Shown here piece after piece: positions 1 through 7,278 of a stretch of 49,476 nucleotides of DNA; position 1 is the first letter of the stretch, and each line of letters begins with the position of its first letter. Position numbers and translations under genes: made by a program. This DNA is from JAFAZJ01 sp964437145 (lineage in GTDB: Bacteria > Pseudomonadota > Alphaproteobacteria > Reyranellales > Reyranellaceae): contig CAYTFW010000021.1 in the NCBI GenBank assembly GCA_964437145.1, positions 1 to 49,476 on the forward strand, written 5' to 3'. The notes below the pieces were generated by a model. That model was not told the DNA's origin. It made no database searches and was given only the letters and a program-made list of their open reading frames with translations.

Positions 1-2
1 AA

Positions 3-57
3 ACATCCCCCATCCGTCGCGCTGCGCGCGCCACCTTCCCCCTCCGGGGGAAGGTGG
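3..57. repeat. palindromic intergenic repeat, family C copy 1
   Basis: A hairpin of the form CACCTTCCCCC-T-CCGGGGGAAGGTG next to an ACATCCCCCAT stretch. The reverse complement matches the element at 17636-17686 almost base for base, and shorter relatives lie at 17713-17760 and 23245-23269. It sits just before the first gene and may mark the end of a transcript from outside the window. Confidence 0.8.
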
Positions 58-91
58 ACGAAAGTCCGTATGCGATTGCTATACTCGGCGC

Positions 92-1246
92 ATGACCGCG
101 CGCCTCAGCAATCTGTCCCCGACCAGGATCGAGAAGCTCGAGACGTTCCTGATCGAACGCTGGTGCCTGCTGCGCATCCATTGCGAGGACGGCACGGTCG
201 GCACCGGCGAGGCGGGCGTGCATGGCTGGCCGCGGCCGGCCGCCGCCATGATCGAGGCGATGACGTCGTATCTCATCGGGCGCGATCCCTCCACGATCGA
301 GCATCACGCGCAGGCGCTGCAGCGGCATTCGCATTTCATGGGCGCGCTGGTCGGCGGCGCCATCTCGGCGATCGACATCGCGCTGTGGGACATCAAGGCC
401 AAGCGCTATGGCGTGCCGATCTACGAGCTGATGGGCGGCAAGACGCGCGATCGCGTGCGCTGCTACATGCATGCCAAAGGCGACACGCTCGATCAGCTGG
501 TGGCCGACGCCGTCGCCAAGAAGCGCCAGGGCTTCACGGCGATCCGCTTCTCGCCCTTCGCGCCCGATTATCATCAGCGCAAATCCTTCGAAGAATGGGT
601 GAGCGAGGCCGAGCGCCGCGTCGGCGCGGTGCGCGAGGCGCTGCGAGGCGACGCTGATATCTGCATCGAGCTGCACCGCCAGATGAACCCGGCCGAGTCG
701 ATCGCGCTGGGACAGCGTCTGCGGAAATTCCATCCCTACTTCTACGAAGACCCGATGTTGCCCGACTCGCCTTCGATGATGGGCGACGTGCAAGCGCGCA
801 GCGGCTTGCCGGTGGCGACGGGCGAGCGCTTCTCCTCGATCTTCCAGTTCCAGGAGCTTTTGGCAAACAACGGCTGCGCCTATGTCCGGCCCGACGTCTG
901 CCTGTGCATGGGGCTCACCGGCAGCAAGAAGGTCGCGGCGATGGCCGAGGCGCACCACGTCAAGGTGATCCCGCACAATCCGCTGTCGCCGATCTCGACG
1001 GCCGCCTGCGTGCAGCTCGACGCCTGCATCCCCAACTTCGCGCTGCAGGAGTACACGGGCGAGTCGGATCCGCCCAAGCGCGACATGGTCGTGCGGCCGC
1101 TGACCTTGAAGGACGGCTACCTCGAGGTGCCCAATATGCCGGGCCTCGGCATCGAGCTGAACGACGCCGCGCTCTCGCGGCTCAAGCTGCGCGAGGTCGT
1201 ACCCGAGCCGCCGATCGGACGGGATGGGTCGGTGCAGGATTGGTGA
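92..1246 (+). CDS. mandelate racemase/muconate lactonizing enzyme family protein, galactonate-dehydratase-like
   Basis: A 384-aa enolase-superfamily enzyme that probably dehydrates a sugar acid in the cytosol. The N-terminal capping domain covers about residues 10-120 and the TIM barrel the rest. Metal ligands fall at Glu193 (CIELH), Glu219 (FYEDP) and Glu245 (ATGER). His195, Asp268 and the general acid/base pair His295 (IPHNP) and Glu320 also fit. These positions equal the E. coli D-galactonate dehydratase residues shifted by ten, so the subgroup assignment is good. The first metal ligand is Glu where GalD has Asp, so substrate specificity may differ. A Bug-type solute receptor follows about 100 bp downstream, which suggests uptake and breakdown of one organic acid. 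The exact substrate is not readable from sequence. Confidence 0.88.
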   Translation: MTARLSNLSPTRIEKLETFLIERWCLLRIHCEDGTVGTGEAGVHGWPRPAAAMIEAMTSYLIGRDPSTIEHHAQALQRHSHFMGALVGGAISAIDIALWDIKAKRYGVPIYELMGGKTRDRVRCYMHAKGDTLDQLVADAVAKKRQGFTAIRFSPFAPDYHQRKSFEEWVSEAERRVGAVREALRGDADICIELHRQMNPAESIALGQRLRKFHPYFYEDPMLPDSPSMMGDVQARSGLPVATGERFSSIFQFQELLANNGCAYVRPDVCLCMGLTGSKKVAAMAEAHHVKVIPHNPLSPISTAACVQLDACIPNFALQEYTGESDPPKRDMVVRPLTLKDGYLEVPNMPGLGIELNDAALSRLKLREVVPEPPIGRDGSVQDW

Positions 1247-1347
1247 GGCGCGCGGACAGTCTTTGGAGCGTCGCGTTGAGTCAGGTCGCGTAGAGCGTTT
1301 GCTCGACCGTGTGTCGCCGCCTCGACGGGCGACATGGGAGGCGCACG

Positions 1348-2316
1348 ATGAACCCTGTCCATCGCCGATCATTCCTGGCCGCGTTGCCGGCCGCCGCGCT
1401 CGCCCCACGCTCGGCCGGTGCGCAGAGATATCCGGCACGACCCGTGCGTTTGCTCGAAGGGTATGGCGCCGGTGGCGCGCCCGATGTCATCGCCCGCCTG
1501 ATCGGCCGATGGTTGTCCGAGCGGCTGGGCGAGCCCTTTGTGGTCGACAACAAGCCCGGGGCCAGCGGCCGCATCGCCACCGATGTGGTGGCCAAGGCCC
1601 CGCCCGACGGCTACACGCTGCTGCTGATCGTCAGCAACAACGCCATCGATGCCGCGATCAAGGACAGGCTGCCCTACGATTTCATCCGCGATATCGCGCC
1701 CATCGCCGGCATCTACCGGATGCCGCTGGTGATGGTGGTCCATCCATCATTCCCGGCGACCACTGTCGCGGAGTTCATCGCCCACGCCAAGGCCAACCCC
1801 GGCAAGGTCAACATGGCGTCGGCCGGTGTCGGCACCGGCACGCACATCGCCGGCGAATTGTTCCAGGCCCAGGCTGGCGTCTCGCTGTTCCACGTCCCCC
1901 ATCGCGGCGTCCAAGCCCTCAACGCCGTCGTGGCCGGGCAGGTGCCGCTCTATTTCGGCGTCGTCGCCTCGTCGCTGTCGCAAATCAAGGCGGGCAAGCT
2001 GCGCGCGTTGGCGGTCACCCCTGCGATGCGCGCCGCGGTGCTGCCCGACGTGCCGGCAATGGCCGAGTTCCTGCCGGGTTACGACTACAGCGCCTGGTAC
2101 GGCCTGGGCGCGCCGGCCGGTACACCGCCCGACGTCATCGCCGGGATCAACCGCGAGGTGAACGCGGCGATCGCCGACCCGGCCTTCGCCCGCCAACTCA
2201 CCGACCTCGGTGGCATTCCGCTTCCGGGCACGCCGGCCGACTTCGCGCGCTTGATCGCCGCCGATGCCAACAAGACGGCCAATATCATCCGGGCGGCCAA
2301 TATCCACATCGAGTGA
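1348..2316 (+). CDS. tripartite tricarboxylate transporter receptor (Bug/TctC family)
   Basis: A 322-aa periplasmic solute-binding protein. I chose the ATG at 1348 because it has a GGGAGG ribosome site and starts a Tat-like signal (HRRSFLAALPAAALA, ending near SAGAQ). The upstream in-frame start adds 13 residues that would spoil the signal. Family marks are YPARPVRL near the mature N-terminus, VDNKPGASG, PPDGYTLL and GVGTGTHIAGELF. Bug proteins capture carboxylates for TctAB-type permeases. No permease gene is nearby, so it is an orphan receptor, as is common in this family. The position after a sugar-acid dehydratase suggests a related ligand, which is inference. Confidence 0.9.
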   Translation: MNPVHRRSFLAALPAAALAPRSAGAQRYPARPVRLLEGYGAGGAPDVIARLIGRWLSERLGEPFVVDNKPGASGRIATDVVAKAPPDGYTLLLIVSNNAIDAAIKDRLPYDFIRDIAPIAGIYRMPLVMVVHPSFPATTVAEFIAHAKANPGKVNMASAGVGTGTHIAGELFQAQAGVSLFHVPHRGVQALNAVVAGQVPLYFGVVASSLSQIKAGKLRALAVTPAMRAAVLPDVPAMAEFLPGYDYSAWYGLGAPAGTPPDVIAGINREVNAAIADPAFARQLTDLGGIPLPGTPADFARLIAADANKTANIIRAANIHIE

Positions 2317-2350
2317 CGCCACGGATGTGTCTGCCCGTGGCGATCCTTGC

Positions 2351-3034
2351 TCAGCGCTCGCCCAGGCGACCCACGGCGATGTGATCGTTGACGGCCGCAA
2401 CCCCCGGCGTGGTTTCGGCCGCGACCCGGATCGCCTTGCGCTCGGTATCGGAGTCGGCTTCGCCCCACAGGCTCACCACGCCGTTGTTGACGGTCGCGTT
2501 CAGGCGCGCCGCGTGGGCCCACGATTCATGCCGCAAGCGCTTCATCAGGCTCGCCCGGATGGCCTCGTCCGAAACGGGGATGTCGAGCGTCGTGCCCGCG
2601 GTCGCGATGGCCTGCACCAGGTTGGCCCGGCTGACGATGCCGACCAGGGCTCCGCCGCGCACGATCGGAATGCGCTTCACGGCGTGCCGCTCCATCAGCG
2701 TCGCGACCTCGTGCAGGGGAGTCTCCGGCGTGGCCGTGATCACCGGGTGCGCCATGACGTCGGCGACCTTGCGCGCATGAGACTTGATGAAGTCGGTGGC
2801 CAGCACGTGCTGCTCGTCGAAGATCGCCAGCCACCGCGAGCGGCGACGCTGCGTGCCAATCTCGGCCCGATGGAGCAAGTCGCCTTCGCTGACCATGCCC
2901 ACGAGCTTGTCGTGATCGTCGACCACAGGCACGGCGCTGATCCTCTTCTTCAGCAGAAGACGGGCGACCTCTCTCAAGGTCGCGCTGGACTTCACCGTGA
3001 TGACCGGCGAGACCATGACGTCGTGGGCTTTCAT
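2351..3034 (-). CDS. CBS-domain pair plus BON domain protein
   Basis: A 227-aa cytosolic protein. Two CBS repeats cover about residues 5-60 (VMVSPVITV, ISAVPVVDD, LVGMVSEGDLL) and 88-148 (VMAHPVITATPETPL, VKRIPIVRGGALVGIVSRANLV). A BON domain fills residues 155-222 (ARLNATVNNGVVSLWGEADS). CBS pairs bind adenine nucleotides and act as energy sensors; BON domains bind lipids or ligands. The ATG has a GGGAGG ribosome site. It lies 28 nt after a 31-aa membrane peptide and is probably co-transcribed with it. The FNR/FixK-like box at 3212 would control both. Similar CBS-BON proteins occur in low-oxygen regulons. Confidence 0.9.
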   Translation of the reverse strand: MKAHDVMVSPVITVKSSATLREVARLLLKKRISAVPVVDDHDKLVGMVSEGDLLHRAEIGTQRRRSRWLAIFDEQHVLATDFIKSHARKVADVMAHPVITATPETPLHEVATLMERHAVKRIPIVRGGALVGIVSRANLVQAIATAGTTLDIPVSDEAIRASLMKRLRHESWAHAARLNATVNNGVVSLWGEADSDTERKAIRVAAETTPGVAAVNDHIAVGRLGER

Positions 3035-3062
3035 GGGTGCCTCCCTCTCCGACGTGGCGCGG

Positions 3063-3158
3063 TCAGTCCGCGGCGAGGACCAGGCCCACCAGCGGCGCCG
3101 CGAGCGCCAGGCCCGGCAGAAGCACGAAGAGCAGGTAAAGCGCGTCGATCTGGATCAT
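3063..3158 (-). CDS. 31-aa single-pass membrane peptide
   Basis: A short reading frame with an ATG at 3158, an AAGGGG ribosome site at good spacing and a TGA stop. The peptide starts MIQIDALYLLFVLLPGLALA and continues hydrophobic almost to the C-terminus, so it is one transmembrane helix with a short acidic tail. It stands 28 nt before the CBS-BON gene on the same strand and 54 nt after an FNR/FixK-like box, which suggests it is the first gene of that operon. It resembles KdpF in size only; no kdpA follows. Function is unknown. A chance ORF cannot be excluded. Confidence 0.5.
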   Translation of the reverse strand: MIQIDALYLLFVLLPGLALAAPLVGLVLAAD

Positions 3159-3211
3159 GGCCGTACCCCTTGGATGTGCGGCTCCTCTAGCACCTGCCCG
3201 GCGTCGGTGAC

Positions 3212-3225
3212 TTGATCTGCGTCAG
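3212..3225. promoter_or_regulatory. FNR/FixK-like box (imperfect)
   Basis: TTGATCTGCGTCAG, matching TTGA-N6-TCAA at seven of eight positions. Its centre is 60 nt before the start of the 31-aa peptide that leads the CBS-BON operon. That is the same distance as for the perfect boxes at 6748 and 11335. Confidence 0.45.
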
Positions 3226-3266
3226 CGCGGTGGGGCGATCACATCGGCGCCGTCGGCATGGCCGCG

Positions 3267-3758
3267 TCACACGGCGCGCATGCGCTCCGGCGCGGCGATG
3301 CGCGATCCCAGGACCGGAGCGAGCCGCTGACGCAGGCGCGTGACGGGCTCGTTGGTGAGATCCTTGGGCACTTCCTCGCGAACGCGGCGGCGCACCGCGG
3401 CGGATAGCAACTCGCGCAACTCGCCGAGGCTGCGACGCGGCGCGACGAGTATGAGTTCGTCGAATTCGCGATTGGCATTCGCCGTGCCCAGCGTCGCCGC
3501 GACGATCGCCATGAAGCGGTGCTTCTCGAGCTTGTGATAGTCCTCTTGCGACTCGAGCGCATGGCGCGCGCCGCCGCGCGCCGAGCTGAAGCCACGGCCG
3601 GGGCTGTCGCTGGCCAGCGCCCGTGCGCGCAGCCGGCTGCGCGGCGAGACGAGATCGCTGAGGCCGGCGGACACCAGCTTGTCCGCCTCGATGCGGAAGA
3701 ATCGCGCGCGCGAACCGTCGGCGACGACGATCAGGGTCTTTACGGGACGTTTGGCCAT
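3267..3758 (-). CDS. host attachment family protein (BaeRF-type)
   Basis: A 163-aa protein of the family named for Agrobacterium attachment to host cells (PF10116). It starts with TLIVVADGSRARFF, the usual N-terminal strand. It keeps LVSPRSRLRAR, the HRFMAIVAATL stretch and ELILVAPRRSLGELREL, ending with the VPKDLTNEP motif. The fold is related to archaeal release factor domains, and a role on ribosomes or in stress has been proposed for such proteins. It lies 29 nt downstream of the ribosome hibernation factor gene on the same strand, so the two form an operon. The molecular function is not established. Confidence 0.85.
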   Translation of the reverse strand: MAKRPVKTLIVVADGSRARFFRIEADKLVSAGLSDLVSPRSRLRARALASDSPGRGFSSARGGARHALESQEDYHKLEKHRFMAIVAATLGTANANREFDELILVAPRRSLGELRELLSAAVRRRVREEVPKDLTNEPVTRLRQRLAPVLGSRIAAPERMRAV

Positions 3759-3787
3759 GGCGACTGCCTCGCGAGGGTCTGTGAAAG

Positions 3788-4366
3788 TCAGCTGGCGGGC
3801 GGCAGGTGATGCTTGCCCAGGGGCGTGACGACGCTGGCCTGAGGCCCCTTCTCGCCGCCGCCGGGATGAACCGAGAAGCGCACGGCCTGGCCGACCCGCA
3901 GCTTCTCGAAGCCACCGTTGGCGACGGCGTTGCGGTGGAAGTACACCTCGCTGCCATCGCTGGCCTCGATGAAGCCATAGTCGCCTTCAGCGATCAGGCT
4001 CGCGATCCTGCCGTGTGGCGGCGCGTCGTGCGCCTTCACGTCGCCGCGCATGCGCCGCACATGGTCCTCCAGCCGACGGCGCGCGGCATCGAAGGCGTCG
4101 CGCACGGCGACATAGACGTCCTCGTGGGCCTGATGTTCGGCCGGCGATCGCCGCACGACGATGCGCTTGCCCGGCACCGTGAGCGCGACGCCAACGCGGT
4201 ACTGGTCGCCGTGACGCCGGCGCTTGGGCCGCTCGATCACGACGTGGCAGGCGATGATACGATCGAAAAACTGTTCCAGCTCGCTCGCCCGCTCGCGCAC
4301 TTTGCGTTCCACGGCCTCGGAGGCGTCGATATCGCGGAAGGTGATCTGCAGCGTGGCTGCCGCCAT
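3788..4366 (-). CDS. ribosome hibernation factor domain fused to cold-shock domain
   Basis: A 192-aa two-domain protein. Residues 1-105 form an HPF/RaiA (S30AE) domain (LQITFRDIDASEAVERKVRERASELEQF is the family start). Residues 118-190 form a cold-shock OB fold (HGRIASLIAEGDYGFIEA, VYFHRNAV, GQAVRFSVHPG). HPF domains sit in the 30S decoding centre and silence ribosomes. The cold-shock part should bind RNA. The ATG has an AGGAGG-like ribosome site. It heads an operon with the host-attachment gene. Two FNR/FixK-like boxes lie upstream, one centred 57 nt before the start, so induction at low oxygen is likely. Fusion proteins of this type are known in proteobacteria. Confidence 0.92.
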   Translation of the reverse strand: MAAATLQITFRDIDASEAVERKVRERASELEQFFDRIIACHVVIERPKRRRHGDQYRVGVALTVPGKRIVVRRSPAEHQAHEDVYVAVRDAFDAARRRLEDHVRRMRGDVKAHDAPPHGRIASLIAEGDYGFIEASDGSEVYFHRNAVANGGFEKLRVGQAVRFSVHPGGGEKGPQASVVTPLGKHHLPPAS

Positions 4367-4416
4367 GGCGTTCCTCCTATGTGGCGCCAGTCTGGCGCAG
4401 ACCGCGGCGCGAGGAA

Positions 4417-4430
4417 TTGCGACAGATCAA
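4417..4430. promoter_or_regulatory. FNR/FixK-like box (imperfect) upstream of the HPF-CSD operon
   Basis: TTGCGACAGATCAA: TTGC-N6-TCAA, one mismatch to TTGA-N6-TCAA. Its centre is 57 nt before the start of the hibernation factor gene, in line with the other boxes of the island. Confidence 0.45.
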
Positions 4431-4439
4431 AGGCCGGGG

Positions 4440-4453
4440 CTGATCCACATCAA
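4440..4453. promoter_or_regulatory. second FNR/FixK-like box between the HPF-CSD and polX genes
   Basis: CTGATCCACATCAA matches TTGAT-N4-ATCAA at nine of ten positions. It lies between divergent genes, 80 nt from the hibernation factor start and about 43 nt from the polX start, so it could serve either direction or be a tandem site. Confidence 0.45.
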
Positions 4454-4489
4454 GGCTTCCCGCGCCGCTTGCGGTGACATGTCCCTCCG

Positions 4490-6199
4490 ATGCCCGTCCA
4501 GAACGCCGACATCGCCGCCATGTTCGACCAGACGGCCGATCTGCTCGAGCTCAAGGGCGACAATCCCTTCCGCGTACGCGCCTATCGTCGCGCGGCGCGT
4601 ACCGTCGGCGGCCTGCCGCAAAGCGTGCGGAGCATGCTGCGGGAGGGCCGCGATCTGGCGGAGTTGCCCGCCATCGGCGAGGACCTCGCCGGCAAGATCG
4701 CCGACATCGTGCGCACGGGGCATTTCGGGGTGCTCGAGTCCCTGAAGACAGAGGTGCCCGGGGATGTCGGCGCGATGGCGGCGCTGCCCGGCCTCGGCCC
4801 CAAGCGGCTGAAGCTGCTGATCGACACGCTGAATATCCGCGACCTCGCCGGGCTGCGCGAGGCGGCGTGGAAAGGCCGCCTGGCCGCGATCCCGGGCTTC
4901 GGACCGGCGATCGTCAGCCGGCTGCTGGAGGCGCTCGACAAGCCGCCGCCGCCGAAGCGCTTCAAGCTTCCCCTCGCCGAGGCCGAAGCGGAGGCGTTGC
5001 TGGCCTGGCTGCGGGCGGAAGGCATCGAGGCGACCGCGGCCGGCAGCTTCCGCCGCCGCCGCGACACCGTCGGGGATCTCGACATCCTGGTGAGCGCGCG
5101 CGCCGACACGGCGATCGCCGAGACGTTCACGCGCTACGAGAACGTGGCCAGGGTGCTGGCCCGCGGCCCGACGCGCACCGCCGTGGCGTTGCGCTCGGGC
5201 CTGCAGGTCGATCTGCGCGTGGTGCCGCCGCAGAGCCAGGGCGCGGCGCTGCTCTACCTCACCGGGTCCAAGGCGCACAACATCGCGCTGCGCAAGATCG
5301 CCAAGAAGCGCGGCTGGAAGCTCAACGAATACGGCCTGTTCGCCGGCACGCGGCGGATCGCCGGCGCCAGCGAACAGGAGGTCTACGACAAGCTCGGCCT
5401 CGCCTTCATCCCGCCGGAGATGCGCGAGGATCGCGGCGAGATCGCGCTGGCGGAGGCCGGCAAGCTGCCGAGTCTGGTGAGTCTCGCCGATATTCGTGGC
5501 GACCTGCACGTGCACTCCTCGTGGACCGACGGCGCGGTCGACATCGAGGCCATGGCGCTGGGCGCGCGCGCCCTTGGCCGCGAGTACATCGCGCTCACCG
5601 ACCACAGCCCGCGCATCGCCATCGTGCACGGCCTCGACGCCGCCCGCCTGGCGCGCCAGGCCGACGAGATCGACCGGCTGAACAAGAAACTCGAGGACAT
5701 CACCATCCTCAAGGGCATCGAGGTCGACATCCTCAAGGACGGATCGCTCGACCTGCCCGATCAGGCGCTGGCCAAGCTCGATGTCGTGGTGGCGTCGGTG
5801 CATTCGCATTTCGACCTGCCGCGCGCGACCCAGACGGAGCGCCTGATCACGGCGATGCGCAACCGCCACGTCTCCATCCTGGGGCATCCGACCTGCCGAC
5901 TGATCGGCGAGCGCGAGCCGATCGACATCGACATGGATCGCGTCATCGCGGCGGCGCGCGACAGCGGCTGCCACCTCGAGCTCAACGCCGAGCCGGACCG
6001 GCTCGACATCGACGACACCCACGCGCACGCGGCGCGCGAAGCCGGCGTCAAGGTCGCCATCTCGACCGACGCCCACGCCGTCGACTTCCTGAAGTGCATG
6101 CGCTTTGGCGTCGATCAGGCCAGGCGTGGCTGGCTCGCGGCGCAAGACGTGCTCAACACGCGATCGCTGAAGGATCTACGCCCGCTGCTGAAGCGATAG
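4490..6199 (+). CDS. polX: DNA polymerase X with PHP domain
   Basis: A 569-aa repair polymerase of the bacterial PolX type, normal length. Residues 1-80 are the 8-kDa lyase-like domain and 95-145 carry helix-hairpin-helix motifs (LPGLGPKRLKLL, IPGFGPAIVSRLL). The nucleotidyltransferase core has GSFRRRRDTVGDLDIL at 185-200 with catalytic Asp196 and Asp198. The C-terminal PHP phosphoesterase starts near residue 338 (DLHVHSSWTDG) and keeps HxH, TDHS and the late ISTDAHAVD motif. PolX fills short gaps in base excision repair and the PHP part is a 3'-5' exonuclease. It runs divergently from the hibernation factor gene. Confidence 0.95.
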   Translation: MPVQNADIAAMFDQTADLLELKGDNPFRVRAYRRAARTVGGLPQSVRSMLREGRDLAELPAIGEDLAGKIADIVRTGHFGVLESLKTEVPGDVGAMAALPGLGPKRLKLLIDTLNIRDLAGLREAAWKGRLAAIPGFGPAIVSRLLEALDKPPPPKRFKLPLAEAEAEALLAWLRAEGIEATAAGSFRRRRDTVGDLDILVSARADTAIAETFTRYENVARVLARGPTRTAVALRSGLQVDLRVVPPQSQGAALLYLTGSKAHNIALRKIAKKRGWKLNEYGLFAGTRRIAGASEQEVYDKLGLAFIPPEMREDRGEIALAEAGKLPSLVSLADIRGDLHVHSSWTDGAVDIEAMALGARALGREYIALTDHSPRIAIVHGLDAARLARQADEIDRLNKKLEDITILKGIEVDILKDGSLDLPDQALAKLDVVVASVHSHFDLPRATQTERLITAMRNRHVSILGHPTCRLIGEREPIDIDMDRVIAAARDSGCHLELNAEPDRLDIDDTHAHAAREAGVKVAISTDAHAVDFLKCMRFGVDQARRGWLAAQDVLNTRSLKDLRPLLKR

Positions 6200-6200
6200 A

Positions 6201-6692
6201 TCAGGCGTGCTTGATTGGTGGCTGGCGGCCGCTCCGCGGCACGTGGATGTTGGTCGCGACGGCGTCCAGGAAGTGGTCGAGATCCAGATGGGCCGCTTGT
6301 GATTCCACCTCGGCGACCACCCGCGGGACGGTGAGGCGTGGCCGAATGTAGTCGAGGAAGAACGTATCGAGGTCGATCGGCTGCCCTTGTCCGTCTTCCC
6401 TGGCCTCGTCGGGATCGATCGGTTCGAGATCGGACTCGACGGTTATCAGCACGCGCCAGCCCGCGCGCGGCGGGCTCGGCGAGATCTCGAGCAGGGCGAC
6501 GGTCCTTTCGTCGCGCAGATCTTCGTTCTCCTCGTCGCCGAAGCGATCGGCGATGGCGGGCTCGACGGGGCGACGACGGTTGAACCGCCAGGCCTCGACG
6601 TCAAATCCCGATCCACCCTCTCGCCGCTCGACAAGCAACCAGCGGACGATTTGCTCGGCATCGATGTCGATCTCGACTGGATAGCTCTCCAT
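6201..6692 (-). CDS. conserved hypothetical acidic protein
   Basis: A 163-aa protein starting MESYPVEIDIDAEQIVRWLL. I prefer the ATG at 6692, which has a GGGGGA ribosome site. The ATG at 6758 has no ribosome site and overlaps a perfect FNR/FixK box at 6748-6761. The central part has DRFGDEENEDLRDERTVALLEI and an alternating beta pattern (GWRVLITVESDL); no catalytic motif is visible. It is tail to tail with polX, one base apart, and divergent from the DUF3775 operon. The shared box suggests low-oxygen control. Function unknown. Confidence 0.75.
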   Translation of the reverse strand: MESYPVEIDIDAEQIVRWLLVERREGGSGFDVEAWRFNRRRPVEPAIADRFGDEENEDLRDERTVALLEISPSPPRAGWRVLITVESDLEPIDPDEAREDGQGQPIDLDTFFLDYIRPRLTVPRVVAEVESQAAHLDLDHFLDAVATNIHVPRSGRQPPIKHA

Positions 6693-6747
6693 CGCGTCCC
6701 CCAGGCCGGGCGAATGCTCAAGGATGACCAAAGGCCAAGCACGCGCG

Positions 6748-6761
6748 TTGATCTCCATCAA
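6748..6761. promoter_or_regulatory. perfect FNR/FixK-type box between divergent genes
   Basis: TTGATCTCCATCAA is a full TTGAT-N4-ATCAA palindrome. Its centre is 62 nt before the start of the minus-strand hypothetical gene and 65 nt before the DUF3775 gene on the plus strand, so one site may switch both directions. Confidence 0.7.
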
Positions 6762-6819
6762 GGAAGCGCGGTCCGGTCGGTGGCTATCTAAATAGATGTA
6801 ACCTCGGAGGGATCGAGAC

Positions 6820-7269
6820 ATGCCACGCCGCATCCGAGAGGTGGAACCGGCCGCGCCGCTGCCCGCCCTGACTATCTCGCCCGAGAAGGTCTGCTTCGTC
6901 GTCGTCAAGGCGCGCGAGTTCGACGCCAAGGAGGCGCCGACCGACCCCGGCAGCGGCTCCAATCCGAGCGATGACCGGGGCATCGGCGTGCTCGAGGATA
7001 CGGCCGACGATCCCGTCGCCGACGAGCTCACCGGCTTCATCGACGCCCTGTCCGAGGACGAGCAGGCCGATCTCGTCGCGCTCGCCTGGCTCGGGCGCGA
7101 CAGTGGCGGACCGGAGGATTGGCGCGAAATCCGTCGCGAGGCCGCCCGCGCCCGTAACGGGCGAACCGCCGCCTACCTGATCGGCATGCCGCTGGTCGCG
7201 GACTTCATCGAGGAGGGCCTGGCGACGCTTGGCCTTTCCTGCGAGGAGTTCGAGATCGGCCGCCTCTGA
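6820..7269 (+). CDS. DUF3775 domain protein
   Basis: A 149-aa acidic protein. The DUF3775 domain runs from about residue 18 (LTISPEKVCFVVVKAREFDAK) to the end, with the family pattern LSEDEQADLVALAWLGR and a conserved tail TAAYLIGMPLVADFIEEGL. The role is unknown. The ribosome site CGGAGG precedes the ATG. The Lon-like protease gene starts 10 nt after the stop, so this is the first gene of a three-gene operon (DUF3775, Lon-like, UspA-like) placed 59 nt after a perfect FNR/FixK box. Confidence 0.85.
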   Translation: MPRRIREVEPAAPLPALTISPEKVCFVVVKAREFDAKEAPTDPGSGSNPSDDRGIGVLEDTADDPVADELTGFIDALSEDEQADLVALAWLGRDSGGPEDWREIRREAARARNGRTAAYLIGMPLVADFIEEGLATLGLSCEEFEIGRL

Positions 7270-7278
7270 GGGGCGCCC

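Noticed and set aside
3063..3158. KdpF
   Set aside because: Size and hydrophobicity fit but no kdpA, kdpB or kdpC follows, and the sequence does not match beyond composition.
4427..6145. A 572-codon minus-strand frame opposite polX
   Set aside because: Antisense to a gene with all PolX and PHP motifs; no ribosome site or domain.
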